From: Orlajensenia leifsoniae
GTDB lineage: Bacteria; Actinomycetota; Actinomycetes; Actinomycetales; Microbacteriaceae
DNA length: 64,000 nucleotides
Assembly: GCF_004570845.1 (NCBI RefSeq)
Contig: NZ_SPQZ01000001.1
Location: 310,001-374,000, forward strand
Direction of reading: 5' to 3'
Under the pieces are notes generated by a model that worked only from the letters and a program-made list of their open reading frames with translations, searched no databases and was not told where the DNA came from. The position numbers were made by a program, and so were the translations under genes. This document shows, in pieces, positions 53,972-64,000 of the stretch (the stretch's first letter is position 1; each line of letters starts with the position of its first letter).

Positions 53972-54964
53972 TCAGGCCGCACGGCGGAACTGACGCCAGT
54001 TCACCCCGGCGACCACGACGGCGGCAAGAGCGAGCGCCGTGCCGACCACAGTCGAGACGGCGAGCGATCCCGCGTGCCCGGGCAGCATCGTGTCGATGGC
54101 GATCGCGGCCACGAGCTGGCCGGCGATCATGGCCAGCGACAGCACAAGCGTTCCGGTGATGCGCACGAGCACCGCCGCCGCCGCGATGAAGACGCAGCCG
54201 ATGGCGCCGCCCAGGTAGAGCCAGGGCTCGCTCGGCAGCGACTGCGGCCAGCCGACGGCGACGGCGTGCACGACGAAGGCGATCAGGAGCACGACGGTGC
54301 CGACGGCGAAGTTGCCGACCGTCGCCGTCAACGCGCTCTCGGCGCTCTCGCGCACCCTGCCGTTGACCGCCTGCTGCCAGCCGAGACCGAGACCCGCGAG
54401 GAACGGCAGCACCAGCATCCAGAACGGAGCGTCGCCGTTCAGCTGCGTCGCCACCGAGACGACGACGGCGAGGATGGCGAGGCCGGCGCCGACGACCCGT
54501 GGAACCGTCAGGTGGCGCGGTCCTCCTGAGACGAGGGTCGTGCGGTCGACGAGCAGCCCGCTGATCGACTGGCCGGCGACGGTGGCGACGCTGAACAGTG
54601 CGACACCGAGCACGGCGGCTGTGAGGCCCTGGCTGAGCACGAGGAATGCACCGGCGGCCCCGCCGAAGAGCATCCACCACCGCAGGCGCCCATCGCGGAG
54701 GGCCGCCGGCACCCGGCGGAATCCTGCGCGTCCCGGTCGCCAGAACGCGAGGGCGATGAGCAGGATGACCAGGCCGCTGCCGAAGGAGATGAGCGCGGCG
54801 GCGAAGCCGTCTCCCAACTGCTGGCCGAGTTCGCCGTTGATGCGCGACTGCACAGCCACCAGCACACCGGCGACCACAGCGCACGCGACGGCACCGATGA
54901 CCGCCGAGCGTGCCGGAGCCTCGTGCGGAGCATCCGTCGCGGCGGGCGCATCCTGCTGTGTCAC
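53972..54964 (-). CDS. DMT-superfamily transporter (DUF606/YdcZ-like)
   Basis: The 330-residue membrane protein has about ten hydrophobic segments arranged as two five-helix repeats. VAVQSRINGELGQQLGDGFA in the first half and LGLGWQQAVNGRVRESAESA in the second are the repeated QxxxNxxL signature of DUF606 proteins. The substrate is unknown. GTG 54964 has GGGGGAAG upstream; the longer open frame runs into the tRNA-Thr gene and is not coding. Confidence 0.88.
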   Translation of the reverse strand: MTQQDAPAATDAPHEAPARSAVIGAVACAVVAGVLVAVQSRINGELGQQLGDGFAAALISFGSGLVILLIALAFWRPGRAGFRRVPAALRDGRLRWWMLFGGAAGAFLVLSQGLTAAVLGVALFSVATVAGQSISGLLVDRTTLVSGGPRHLTVPRVVGAGLAILAVVVSVATQLNGDAPFWMLVLPFLAGLGLGWQQAVNGRVRESAESALTATVGNFAVGTVVLLIAFVVHAVAVGWPQSLPSEPWLYLGGAIGCVFIAAAAVLVRITGTLVLSLAMIAGQLVAAIAIDTMLPGHAGSLAVSTVVGTALALAAVVVAGVNWRQFRRAA

Positions 54965-54982
54965 GTGTCTTCCCCCGATCGG

Positions 54983-55055
54983 GGCCGGCTGCGGGACTCG
55001 AACCCGCAACCCCCGCTTTACAAGAGCGGTGCGCTACCAATTGCGCCAAGCCGGC
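54983..55055 (-). tRNA. tRNA-Thr(TGT)
   Basis: The 73-base gene forms a cloverleaf: acceptor GCCGGCT with AGCCGGC, D stem GCGC/GCGC, anticodon stem CCGCT/AGCGG with loop CTTGTAA (anticodon TGT, reads ACA) and T arm GCGGG-TTCGAGT-CCCGC. CCA is not encoded and the base at the discriminator position is C, which is unusual. Confidence 0.94.
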
Positions 55056-55113
55056 AGGAAGCCTCGCGACTTCGAGAGTCGATCCTATCCGAAGTGCACC
55101 CGGTGCTCGAACG

Positions 55114-55150
55114 ACGGATGCCCGCCCTCGAGACGAGGGCGGGCATCCGT
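55114..55150. terminator. Long hairpin after the DsbA-like gene
   Basis: A 17-bp perfect stem (ACGGATGCCCGCCCTCG and its complement) with an AGA loop lies 17 bases after the minus-strand stop. Its outer arms are the recurring ACGGATGCC/GGCATCCGT. Confidence 0.7.
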
Positions 55151-55167
55151 TCAGCGAGTCAGACGGC

Positions 55168-56088
55168 TCAGCCGGCGGGCGTGGCCGTCGGCGTCGGCGT
55201 GGGCGTCGACGTCGAGTAGGTCTCACCCGCAGCCTGGATGACGAACGAGGCGAACTCCTCGGGGTCGGTGAGCGAGCCGGAGTACTGCTTGCCGTTCACG
55301 AGGACGGTGGGGGTTCCGCCGACGGCCTTGAGGTCGGAGTTCGGGATGGGCTCGTTGAGCGCGCGATCCGTCGAGGCCTCGACCCAGCTCGAGAACGTTC
55401 CGAGCTTGCCGTCGGTGATGCACTTCTCGACGCTGCTGAAGGAGCCGACGCCGGCGTCCTTGGCGACGGCGGCGATCTCCTCGTTGGAGAGGCCGGCCGT
55501 GCCCTCCTCGGGCTGGTTCGCGAACAACGCACTGTTGAACACGAAGAAGTCGTCGGGGCTGTAGTTGGCGACGCAGGCGGCGGCGTTCGCGGCGCGGCTC
55601 GAGTACATGGTGCCGGCCGACTTGGTCTTCAGCAGGGCGATGGGGTGGATCTCCAGCGTCGCGGCGCCGGACTCGAGCCACTTCTGCATCTGCTCGGCGT
55701 TCGTGGTCTCGAACTGGTTGCAGTAGGGGCAGAGGTAGTCGAGGTACACCCGGATGTTGGCGACCTTGCCGCTCTCGTCGGGCACCGTGGGCGTCGGGGA
55801 CGCTCCGGCCGCGAGCGCGGGAGTGGTGACGGCCTTGAGGCCCTCGCCGATCACGATTCCGTCGCTGGCCATGTTCTTCGGACCGGGTCCTGCAGGCTTG
55901 ACCGACTGCACGATGATGAGCGCGACGATGGCGACAACGGCCACGATCGCGATCGCGATTCCGCCCTGGAGCAGGACTTTGTTGCGCCGATCGCGCTTCT
56001 TCTGCTCCTCGCGCAGGAGGCGTGCCTTCTCACGGGCTTCCTCACGGCGCTGGTTCTTCGTCGGACGGGGGTCGCTCCCGTTGGTCAT
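55168..56088 (-). CDS. Membrane-anchored DsbA-like thioredoxin-fold protein
   Basis: The 306-residue protein has a very basic cytoplasmic N-terminus, one membrane helix (about residues 40-60), and an external DsbA-type domain with Cys120-Pro-Tyr-Cys123 in LDYLCPYCNQFE and the cis-Pro loop VGGTPTVLVNG. It could oxidise or shuffle disulfides in exported proteins. The Thr/Pro tail is disordered. Two further Cys (AACVANY, KCITDG) may form a structural disulfide. Confidence 0.9.
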   Translation of the reverse strand: MTNGSDPRPTKNQRREEAREKARLLREEQKKRDRRNKVLLQGGIAIAIVAVVAIVALIIVQSVKPAGPGPKNMASDGIVIGEGLKAVTTPALAAGASPTPTVPDESGKVANIRVYLDYLCPYCNQFETTNAEQMQKWLESGAATLEIHPIALLKTKSAGTMYSSRAANAAACVANYSPDDFFVFNSALFANQPEEGTAGLSNEEIAAVAKDAGVGSFSSVEKCITDGKLGTFSSWVEASTDRALNEPIPNSDLKAVGGTPTVLVNGKQYSGSLTDPEEFASFVIQAAGETYSTSTPTPTPTATPAG

Positions 56089-56374
56089 GGGTCCTCGCTT
56101 GAAAATGCGTCGGGGGACCGCGGAGAAAACCGCGGATGGCTGCAGGCAAACGCCTCGAAGATAGTAGGCCGACAGTCTGGGAATTGGCCAACCGGAGCCT
56201 GAATGGGGGGTGCGCTCCGATCCCCGCGCCCGGGCCGAAGAGGTACCCCCCGATTCGGTGTCATCCCCTCTGCATGCAATACTGACACTTGGTCACCGTC
56301 GACCGATGGCGACCACCATCCATTCACTACGGATCGTCCGGCACGTACCTGCCGGTGAAGGAGAAGCGAAACCC

Positions 56375-57475
<1,101 letters not shown>

Positions 57476-57488
57476 TCATCACCATTCA

Positions 57489-57525
57489 GAACGGCCGGCG
57501 GGTACATCCCGCCGGCCGTTCGCTT
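57489..57525 (+). terminator. Terminator of the msiK gene
   Basis: A 14-bp perfect stem (GAACGGCCGGCGGG) with loop TACAT is followed by GCTTTT, 13 bases after the stop: a classic intrinsic terminator. Confidence 0.92.
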
Positions 57526-57538
57526 TTCCCCGGAACGG

Positions 57539-57544
57539 TAGGCT
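57539..57544 (+). promoter_or_regulatory. -10 element of the DUF4032 gene
   Basis: TAGGCT lies eight bases before the ATG at 57553, soon after the msiK terminator; leaderless start likely. Confidence 0.4.
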
Positions 57545-57552
57545 CGATCCTC

Positions 57553-58869
57553 ATGAGAGGCTCCCTCACCATCACCTCGGCGGTCACCGACCCCGCGCTG
57601 CTCGACCTGCCGTGGGACCAGCCCCTCGACGAGTGGTCCAACGACCACATCGCCGTGCTGCCCAAGGGCATCTCGCGTCACCTTGTTCGATTCGCCAACC
57701 TCTCGGGCCACGTCATCGCGGTCAAGGAGACCACCGAGGTCATGGCCAAGGGCGAGTACGAGATGCTGCGCACGCTGCAGCGCATGGAGGTGCCGTGCGT
57801 CGAGCCCGTCGCCGTGATCACAAACCGCGTCGACCACGAGGGCGACCCGCTGCCCCCTGCGCTGGTGACCCGGCACCTCAAGTTCTCCCTCCCCTACCGG
57901 GCCCTGTTCTCGCAGACTCTGCGGCCCGACACGGCGACCCGTCTCGTCGACGCGTTGGCCGTCCTGCTGGTGCGCCTGCACATGATCGGCTTCTTCTGGG
58001 GTGACGTGTCGCTCTCGAACACGCTCTTCCGCCGTGACGCCGGCGCCTTCGCCGCCTACCTCGTCGACGCCGAGACCGGCCAGCTCTACACCGGCGGCCT
58101 CTCGAACGGGCAGCGCGAGAACGACCTCGAGATCGCCCGCGTGAACATCGCCGGCGAGCTCATGGATCTCGAGGCGGGCGGTCGCGTCGCCGACGAGCTC
58201 GATCCCATCCGCATCTCCAACGGCATCGTGGAGGCGTACCGCCTGCTCTGGAAGGAGCTCACGGGCTCCGAGTCGTTCGACTCGTCGGAGCGCTGGCGCA
58301 TCAGCGAGCGGGTCGACCGTCTCAACAAGCTCGGCTTCGACATCGAGGAGCTCGCCATCCGCACCACCGATGAGGGCTCGACCGTGCGCATCCAGCCGAA
58401 GGTGGTCGACGCCGGCCACCACCAGCGTCGCCTGCTGCGCCTCACCGGCCTCGACGCCGAGGAGAACCAGGCCCGCCGACTGCTCAACGACCTCGACTCC
58501 TACGCGGCCACCTACGGCAAGAACGACCTCGACGAGGAGATGGTGGCCCACGAGTGGCTCATGCGCGTCTTCGAGCCCGTCATTCGCGCCATCCCCCGCG
58601 ACCTGAAGGGCAAGCTCGAGCCGGCCGAGGTGTTCCATCAGCTGCTCGAGCACCGCTGGTACATGGCGCAGAACGCCGGCCACGACATCCCCTTGGCCGA
58701 GGCCGTGACCAGCTACATCAACGACGTGCTGCGCCACCGCCGCGACGAGGCCACGATGATCGATCCGCCGACCGGCGCCTTCACCGTGCCGATCTCGGTG
58801 ATCAGCGACAGCGACAGCGACGACGACTCCACCAGCGACAGCGACGAGGACTGGCGCCTCAAGGTGTGA
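57553..58869 (+). CDS. DUF4032 protein with kinase-like N-terminal domain
   Basis: The 438-residue protein has a kinase-like first half: a Lys in HVIAVKETTE with a Glu in KGEYEMLRTLQ, a catalytic-loop-like GFFWGDVSLSNTLF and a metal-binding-like YLVDAETGQLY replacing DFG. The second half fits DUF4032 (RLNKLGFDIEELAIRTTDEG, VAHEWLMRVFEPVIRAIPRD). The tail is Ser/Asp-rich. Its role is not known; lipopolysaccharide-kinase-type folds suggest phosphotransfer. No signal peptide is present, so it is cytoplasmic. Confidence 0.85.
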   Translation: MRGSLTITSAVTDPALLDLPWDQPLDEWSNDHIAVLPKGISRHLVRFANLSGHVIAVKETTEVMAKGEYEMLRTLQRMEVPCVEPVAVITNRVDHEGDPLPPALVTRHLKFSLPYRALFSQTLRPDTATRLVDALAVLLVRLHMIGFFWGDVSLSNTLFRRDAGAFAAYLVDAETGQLYTGGLSNGQRENDLEIARVNIAGELMDLEAGGRVADELDPIRISNGIVEAYRLLWKELTGSESFDSSERWRISERVDRLNKLGFDIEELAIRTTDEGSTVRIQPKVVDAGHHQRRLLRLTGLDAEENQARRLLNDLDSYAATYGKNDLDEEMVAHEWLMRVFEPVIRAIPRDLKGKLEPAEVFHQLLEHRWYMAQNAGHDIPLAEAVTSYINDVLRHRRDEATMIDPPTGAFTVPISVISDSDSDDDSTSDSDEDWRLKV

Positions 58870-58879
58870 CGGTGGCTGC

Positions 58880-59542
58880 TCATCCCTGCGGCAGGGCCGT
58901 CACCACGACATTCTCGAGGTAGGTTCGGCGGTCGTAGTCGAACTCCCCTCCACAGGTCACGATCGTCAGACGCGGTGGCCCTGACCGGTCGAACACAGCC
59001 GGCCAGTCCACGTCGGTCTTGCGCACCATGCCTTCCGCCTGCACGAGATAGCTGATCTCGCGGCCCTCCTCGGTCGTGACGATCATCTCCGTGCCGGCCA
59101 CAACCTCCGGGAGCCGCGCCAGAGGCCCGATGTCATAGTCGAGCGAGTCGACGTGAGCGGCGATGACAGTGGCACCGCCGGCACTGCCGGGCCACGAGCC
59201 GTAGCGATACCAGGCCGCGTCGGCTGGATCAGGAGGCAGCGCCATTGCGCCCGTGTCCGCCAGGCCCTCCGGTTGCACGCTCATGTCCACGCCGATGGCC
59301 GGAATGCGGATCCGAACGGGAGCCACGGCGATCGGGATCTGCTGGTCGAGCCCGGCCCCGGCGACAGGAACGGTGACCGCCGCAGTCGGCGGCACCGCGG
59401 ACGGCGTCGCGGACGGCGAAGCGGTGACCGTCGGCGCAGAGACCGCCGGTCCAGAGGCCATCGGCGCGCCACACCCCACGAGTGGGAGGACGCACGTGAG
59501 CGCCGCGACGAGGACCACTGCTCTCCTCGTCGCGGCACCCAC
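58880..59542 (-). CDS. Class F sortase
   Basis: The 220-residue protein has a hydrophobic N-terminus with a possible lipobox (PLVGC), a Pro/Ala/Thr linker and a sortase domain with His130 in TVIAAHVDS, Cys197 in LTIVTCGGEFD and Arg205/206 in DYDRRTYLENVVV, the catalytic set. Class F sortases are small actinobacterial transpeptidases with ill-defined targets. It starts at GTG, eight bases after the DUF4397 gene, so they form an operon; that protein is a candidate client. The lipobox would be unusual for a sortase and may simply be part of a signal anchor. Confidence 0.88.
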   Translation of the reverse strand: MGAATRRAVVLVAALTCVLPLVGCGAPMASGPAVSAPTVTASPSATPSAVPPTAAVTVPVAGAGLDQQIPIAVAPVRIRIPAIGVDMSVQPEGLADTGAMALPPDPADAAWYRYGSWPGSAGGATVIAAHVDSLDYDIGPLARLPEVVAGTEMIVTTEEGREISYLVQAEGMVRKTDVDWPAVFDRSGPPRLTIVTCGGEFDYDRRTYLENVVVTALPQG

Positions 59543-59550
59543 GCTGGTGG

Positions 59551-60378
59551 TCAGGCTCGTGCCTTGACCCGGGTCACCGCGACGGCGGCGACGGCTGCGA
59601 CGAGCAGCGTCAGCACTGATGCTCCCACCCAGATGCCGGTCGCGTCGAACGGCTTGTTGGTGGCGACCAGACCAGCGGAGCCGGCCGGGATGCTGTCAGG
59701 GCTGGAGTGCAGTCCTTCGATCGTCTGCACCGCGAGAGCGAGATTGTCATCGTCGAGGCTTCCCCACGCGTAGGCGATGGTGTTGACGCCCTCGGCGACG
59801 TTGACGTCGGCCGGTCCGATCAGCGGATCGGTCGTTCCGGTCGCGGCGACCGACGCCGAGACGACACCGGCCGGAAGCGCGAGGATCTCCTCATCCGGAT
59901 TGGTGAGCCCCGTGATCACAGCGGTGCCACCGGCCAGAACGTCGACAGCCGGCGCAGCCGCGACATGGCGCACCGTCAGCCGCCCCTCCCCCGCCGCGAT
60001 GGTGGAGATGTCGTTGGTGAAGAGCGTCGCGGTCGGCGTTCCGTCCTCGCCGAGATGAGCCACAGCCGTGTAGTTCATTCCCGACTCCAGTGCGAGATCG
60101 ACCGGCCCGATCACCGGGCTCGAGGCATCCGCGGCGTCCGACGCCGTGATGGCCACGGAGTATGTTCCGGCGGGGAGCGCCAAGGGGCCGCCCATCGAGC
60201 CGGGCTCGAAGTCGTCGATGGTCAGCTCGTCGTTCACATAGACGTCCACAGTGACGTCGGGAACCGCATGCAGAACGGAGAGTTGAGCGTCTCCTTCTGC
60301 GGCATTGGCGGGAGCGGCGGCCCCGATGATGAGCAGCGCACCGGCGGCAATGCCGGTGGCGAGGATGGTCGTGCGCAT
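59551..60378 (-). CDS. Secreted DUF4397 protein with C-terminal membrane anchor
   Basis: The 275-residue protein has a signal peptide (cleavage after ANA), two DUF4397 repeats (AQLSVLHAVPDVTVDVYVND and GRLTVRHVAAAPAVDVLAGG) and a C-terminal membrane helix with a basic tail (VTRVKARA). There is no LPXTG-like pentapeptide before the helix; NKPFDATG is the closest stretch. GGAGG lies six bases before the ATG. It precedes the class F sortase gene, a pairing frequent in actinobacteria. Confidence 0.86.
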   Translation of the reverse strand: MRTTILATGIAAGALLIIGAAAPANAAEGDAQLSVLHAVPDVTVDVYVNDELTIDDFEPGSMGGPLALPAGTYSVAITASDAADASSPVIGPVDLALESGMNYTAVAHLGEDGTPTATLFTNDISTIAAGEGRLTVRHVAAAPAVDVLAGGTAVITGLTNPDEEILALPAGVVSASVAATGTTDPLIGPADVNVAEGVNTIAYAWGSLDDDNLALAVQTIEGLHSSPDSIPAGSAGLVATNKPFDATGIWVGASVLTLLVAAVAAVAVTRVKARA

Positions 60379-60503
60379 AGTTACCTCCGTGTCGGGCCCC
60401 GTGGGGCTCAGAAGTGCTGTCACTGCTACTTCCGCACCAAGGGGGGTCTTCGGATGCACCCTCGACGAGATCGGTGCGGAATGACACGTCCGCCGGGTGT
60501 CTG

Positions 60504-61277
60504 TCAGCCCGGAGCAAGGTCTGTCGTCGCCGGGCCGTAGGCCGCCTCGTCGACGTGCCAGGTGATCATGCCGTCACGCCCCCAGTCGATCGTGAGAGTC
60601 AACAGCTCGGGGTTGCCCCGTCGGGTGGCCGTCTTCTCCATGCGCAGACCCCGCTCGCCGATCTCCTCCGCCGTCGCGCACTCCGACACGGCGCGCACCC
60701 CCGAGACCACCGAGACCAGGCAGTAGGCGCCGTCGTTGCGGATGGCCGCGTAGATCTCCACGTCGTCATCGCTGACGATGTCAGACGCGAGCTGCCGGAA
60801 CGACTCCCTGGCGTAACCCAGCACGACGGCGTCGCCGGGGTTCGCCGTCGGGTAGGCGAGGCTGTTGAACACGGTCTCGAGCATCGCCGTGGGTGCCGGC
60901 GTGGGCGGCTGGGCGGCGAGGACGGCCCGGTTGACGGCCTCGACCGCCGTCACGGCGAGAGCGCCGATGAGCACGCCGGCGGCGAGCCCGATGAGGAGCA
61001 TGCGGCGGCCGGATCTGCGGCTCGCACCGCGAGGAGGGCTGGGCGCCGCGTCCATCACCGATGCGTCGGCAGCGGCATCCGGAACCGCCGTCTCGACCTG
61101 CGGAGTCGCAGCGGCCGCAGCCACCCGTCGGTCGTGGAGCATGAGCTCCCAGACCGACGAGCGCATGCTCACGCGTTCGCCGGTGTCGGGATCGACGAAG
61201 CTCTGCTCGGCCTCGTCGGCGGAGGCGCGGGCGTAGACCCGCTGCACCAGCCGGTCCCGCTCCGCGTCCTGTGTCAC
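60504..61277 (-). CDS. Hypothetical single-span membrane protein
   Basis: The 257-residue protein has a cytoplasmic N-terminal region of about 90 residues with YARASADEAEQSFVDPDTGE, a membrane helix (MLLIGLAAGVLIGALAVTAV) and an external domain of about 140 residues with two Cys (GAYCLVSVVS and VSECATAEE). It starts at GTG with GGAG ten bases upstream. I do not recognise a family. It lies after rlmB on the same strand with a 31-base gap. Confidence 0.7.
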   Translation of the reverse strand: MTQDAERDRLVQRVYARASADEAEQSFVDPDTGERVSMRSSVWELMLHDRRVAAAAATPQVETAVPDAAADASVMDAAPSPPRGASRRSGRRMLLIGLAAGVLIGALAVTAVEAVNRAVLAAQPPTPAPTAMLETVFNSLAYPTANPGDAVVLGYARESFRQLASDIVSDDDVEIYAAIRNDGAYCLVSVVSGVRAVSECATAEEIGERGLRMEKTATRRGNPELLTLTIDWGRDGMITWHVDEAAYGPATTDLAPG

Positions 61278-61308
61278 CTCGCTGTGACTCCTCCGCTCAG
61301 GCCATGCG

Positions 61309-62328
61309 TCAGCGTTCGGCGCGCAGCTTCGAGATCTCGTACAGGGTGACGGATGCCGCGATGCCGGCGTTCAGCGACTCGGTCGCCGAGCTGATCGGAA
61401 TCGAGACGACGGCGTCGCAGGTGTCGGTGACGAGGCGCGACAGGCCCTTGCCCTCGCTGCCGACGACGACCACGACAGGACGGTCGGCCAGCTCGAGGCC
61501 GGGCAGCGAGAGTTCGCCGCCGCCGTCGAGGCCGAGCACGAACACTCCGGCGTCCTTGAACGCCTTGAGCACGGCGGTGAGGTTGGGAGCCATCGCGACG
61601 GGCGTGCGAGCCGCGGCTCCGGCCGAGGTCTTCCAGGCGGAGGCCGTGAGGCCGACGGAACGGCGAGCCGGGACGATGACGCCGTGACCGCCGAAGGCAG
61701 CCGTCGAGCGGATGATGGCGCCGAGGTTGCGCGGGTCGGTGATGCCGTCGAGGGCGACGAACAGAGGCGTCTGGCCGCGACCGATGACCTCCTCGAGCAG
61801 GTCGACGGGGTGCGGGTACTCGTACGGCGGAACCTTGATGGCCACGCCCTGGTGCACGGCGTCGCGGCCGGCGAGGCGGTCGAGCTCGGGGCGCATGACC
61901 TCGAGGATGGGGATGTCGCGGTGGTTGGCGATCGAGAGGATCTCCTTGACGCGCTCGTCCATCTCGACGCGGGCGGCCACGTAGAGGGCCGTGGCGGGGA
62001 TCTTCGCGCGCAGGGCCTCGACGACGCTGTTGCGTCCGGTGACGATCTCGGCCTCTTCGCTCTTGGGCTTGGTGCGGCCCTGCGAGCGGGTGTCGGGGCG
62101 ACCATTGGCCGCCGTGCGTCCCCCGGAGGAGTTCTTGCCGCCGGCAGCGGTGTAGCGCTCCTGCGCCGCCTTACGCTTGCCGGCGGGGTGGTACGGGCGG
62201 TCCTCGGCCTTGGGGGTGGGCTTCTTGCCCTCTAGAGCCTGGCGGCCCTGCCCGCCCGAGCCCACCTGGGGACCCTTCTTGCCCTTGCGTACCGCGCCAG
62301 CGCGCGACTTGCCGCTACTCGACTTCAT
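61309..62328 (-). CDS. rlmB: 23S rRNA 2'-O-ribose methyltransferase RlmB
   Basis: The 339-residue enzyme methylates the ribose of a guanosine in the peptidyl-transferase region (G2251 in E. coli). A disordered Lys/Gly-rich N-terminus (about 95 residues) precedes the substrate-binding domain and the SpoU knot: [52 protein letters not shown]. Its ATG overlaps the cysS stop (ATGA), so they are co-translated. Confidence 0.95.
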   Translation of the reverse strand: MKSSSGKSRAGAVRKGKKGPQVGSGGQGRQALEGKKPTPKAEDRPYHPAGKRKAAQERYTAAGGKNSSGGRTAANGRPDTRSQGRTKPKSEEAEIVTGRNSVVEALRAKIPATALYVAARVEMDERVKEILSIANHRDIPILEVMRPELDRLAGRDAVHQGVAIKVPPYEYPHPVDLLEEVIGRGQTPLFVALDGITDPRNLGAIIRSTAAFGGHGVIVPARRSVGLTASAWKTSAGAAARTPVAMAPNLTAVLKAFKDAGVFVLGLDGGGELSLPGLELADRPVVVVVGSEGKGLSRLVTDTCDAVVSIPISSATESLNAGIAASVTLYEISKLRAER

Positions 62329-63743
62329 GATTCAAGACTCCAATGCGCACCCGTCGGGGTGTCTTCGATGGTGATGCCCGCCGCAGAGAGCTCCGCGCGG
62401 ATGCGATCAGCTGTCGCCCAGTCCTTTTCCGTACGTGCGTCGGATCGATCGACGAGAAGGCGACCTACCAGCATAGCAAGAGCCTGCTCGGACGCCGCAT
62501 CGCCCGAATTCGCCCACTCGGGCGCTCCCGGATCGATGCCGAGGACCCGCACCATGGCGAGCACGGAGCCGTGGGCGGATGCCGCAGCTCCGAGATCCTC
62601 CGCATCGAGCGCCGCGTTCCCCGCCCGCACGGTGTCGTGCAGCACGGCGAGGGCCTGCGGCACGGCGAGATCGTCGTCCATCGCCTCTGCGAAGGCATCG
62701 GGAACCTGGATCGCCCCCGTCGACGCGAAGCGGGTGTCGGCGAGGCGCCGGGCGGCCCGATCGAGGAAGCCCGCGATGCGGTCGACGGCCGCCTGTGCCT
62801 CGGCGAGCCCGCCGGGGCTGTAGTCGAGAGTCGACCTGTAATGGGCCTGGCCGAGCAGGTAGCGCACGGCGAGAGGCGAGGCCGCTTCGAGGAGCTCGGA
62901 GGCGAACACGGAGTTGCCGAGCGACTTCGACATCTTCTGGCCCGCCACGTTCACGAGACCGTTGTGCACCCAGTAGCTCGCGAACGGCAGGCCTGCGGCC
63001 GTCGACTGCGCGAGCTCGTTCTCGTGGTGCGGGAAGCGCAGGTCGAGGCCGCCGCCGTGGATGTCGAAGGCGTCACCGAGATAGCGCTGCGACATCGCCG
63101 AGCACTCGATGTGCCAGCCCGGTCGGCCGGCGCCCCACGGCGACGGCCACGACGCCGATGCCGGCTCGGTCTCCTTCGCGCCCTTCCAGAGCGCGAAGTC
63201 GCGCGGGTCGCGCTTGCCCCGGGGATCGGCATCCGTCGCCGCTTCCATGTTGTCGCGGTTCTGGCGCGTGAGCTCGCCGTAGGCCGGCCAGCTCGCCGTG
63301 TCGAAGTAGACGTCGCCCGTGCCGTCGGCGGCCGCGTAGGCATGGCCGCGCTCGATGAGCACGGCGATGAGGTGCTGCATGCGATCGACGGATGCGGTCG
63401 CCCGCGGCTCGTAGGTCGGGGGCAGGATGCCGAGCCTGGTGTAACCGGCCGTGAACTCAAGCTCCACCCTGTAGGCGAGAGCCCACCACTCCTCGGCCGA
63501 CTCGGCCACGCCGGCGAGGATCTTGTCGTCGATGTCGGTGACGTTGCGCACGAAGGTGACGTCGTTGCCGCCGTGGTCGAGCCAGCGCCGCAGGATGTCG
63601 TACACGAGGGCGCTGCGCAGGTGCCCGATGTGCGGGCTCGACTGCACGGTTGGCCCGCACACGTAGATGCCGACGCGTCCGGGAACGAGGGGAACGAAGT
63701 CGCGGAGCGACTGGGTCTTCGAGTCGTAGAGGCGCACGGTCAC
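62325..63743 (-). CDS. cysS: Cysteinyl-tRNA synthetase
   Basis: The 472-residue enzyme has the HIGH-type motif [15 protein letters not shown], the zinc ligands in YVCGPTV, the [10 protein letters not shown] and HHENELAQS segments, and KMSKS in [11 protein letters not shown], so it is a complete class I synthetase. It charges tRNA-Cys. It is coupled to rlmB downstream and lies 39 bases after ispF, the usual actinobacterial order. Confidence 0.97.
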   Translation of the reverse strand: MTVRLYDSKTQSLRDFVPLVPGRVGIYVCGPTVQSSPHIGHLRSALVYDILRRWLDHGGNDVTFVRNVTDIDDKILAGVAESAEEWWALAYRVELEFTAGYTRLGILPPTYEPRATASVDRMQHLIAVLIERGHAYAAADGTGDVYFDTASWPAYGELTRQNRDNMEAATDADPRGKRDPRDFALWKGAKETEPASASWPSPWGAGRPGWHIECSAMSQRYLGDAFDIHGGGLDLRFPHHENELAQSTAAGLPFASYWVHNGLVNVAGQKMSKSLGNSVFASELLEAASPLAVRYLLGQAHYRSTLDYSPGGLAEAQAAVDRIAGFLDRAARRLADTRFASTGAIQVPDAFAEAMDDDLAVPQALAVLHDTVRAGNAALDAEDLGAAASAHGSVLAMVRVLGIDPGAPEWANSGDAASEQALAMLVGRLLVDRSDARTEKDWATADRIRAELSAAGITIEDTPTGAHWSLES

Positions 63744-63782
63744 GGAATCCAGACTAGCGGCGGCAGCGCGCCTCGCCCGGAA

Positions 63783-64000
63783 TCAGCGCTCGGTCAGCAG
63801 CGCCGTCGCGATGGCGGCGATGCCCTCGCCCCGGCCCGTGAACCCGAGCCCGTCGGTCGTGGTCGCCGAGACGCTCACCGGCGCGCCCAGCGCAGCACTC
63901 AGCACGGCCTCGGCCTCGGCGCGGCGTGGGGACAGCTTGGGGCGGTTGCCGAGCACCTGCACCGACACGTTGCCGATGATGAAGCCGGCCGCCTCGACGA
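63783..64000 (-). CDS. ispF: 2-C-methyl-D-erythritol 2,4-cyclodiphosphate synthase (C-terminal part)
   Basis: Only the last 72 residues are in the window. The sequence [20 protein letters not shown], and then [20 protein letters not shown] before ALLTER, contains the typical TTxGLGFxGRxEGIA end of IspF. The enzyme closes the cyclodiphosphate in the non-mevalonate isoprenoid pathway. Whether it is fused to IspD cannot be seen. Confidence 0.9.
   Translation of the reverse strand, partial: VEAAGFIIGNVSVQVLGNRPKLSPRRAEAEAVLSAALGAPVSVSATTTDGLGFTGRGEGIAAIATALLTER

Overview
The window is high-GC actinobacterial DNA, most likely from a Microbacteriaceae-type organism. The evidence is the gene content (a DtxR-type repressor, a mycobacterial-type SerC, DUF3027, DUF2530, DUF3263, a LytR_C protein, a groEL without groES under a CIRCE element, and an RlmB-CysS-IspF block), the strong G/C third-position bias, the absence of encoded CCA on tRNAs and frequent leaderless-type starts. 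No phage, transposase or CRISPR array was seen.

The left part (1 to about 27.6 kb) is accessory and devoted to sugar uptake and breakdown. A minus-strand ABC importer operon (permease, permease, then a binding lipoprotein cut by the window edge) diverges from a cytoplasmic GH42 beta-galactosidase. Next come a 17-codon ORF with its own terminator, a decayed NTF2-like gene, a DUF2165 membrane protein coupled to a CocE/NonD hydrolase, a glycine-rich wall protein with an LAKTG sorting signal, a BP74-like lipoprotein and a LIP-family lipase. The most unusual block is 12.7-26.7 kb: an IclR regulator, a tatB-tatA-tatC cassette, and a divergent operon (two permeases, a twin-arginine lipoprotein binding protein, an FAD oxidoreductase), followed by a convergent 1,725-residue secreted GH2 enzyme. 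A related sequence motif (core ATGCACAT/CATAACG) lies upstream of iclR, between tat and the ABC operon, and twice upstream of the GH2 gene, so these units probably form one regulon. Neither importer encodes an ATPase; a MsiK-type ATPase at 56.4 kb could power both. Remnants of a TetR regulator and a histidine kinase, and a tRNA-Arg(CCT) at 27.6 kb, mark the border.

The right part (27.6-64 kb) is mostly conserved chromosome: PRC-barrel and stress membrane proteins, a LuxR-type regulator divergent from a GlsB protein, two secreted cell-wall proteins (CHAP and NlpC/P60), an HNH nuclease with a possible attenuator leader, a DtxR repressor, serC, cold-shock genes, an XPB-type helicase pair, a folate/riboflavin-type cluster, a two-component system, a WXG100 protein, groEL, msrB, a DMT transporter, tRNA-Thr, a DsbA-like protein, msiK, a DUF4032 kinase-like protein, a class F sortase with a DUF4397 protein, rlmB, cysS and the end of ispF.

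Intergenic hairpins built from ACGGATGCC/GGCATCCGT arms and a 47-bp repeat recur in the core part. No feature was checked against a database; family names rest on motifs recognised by eye.
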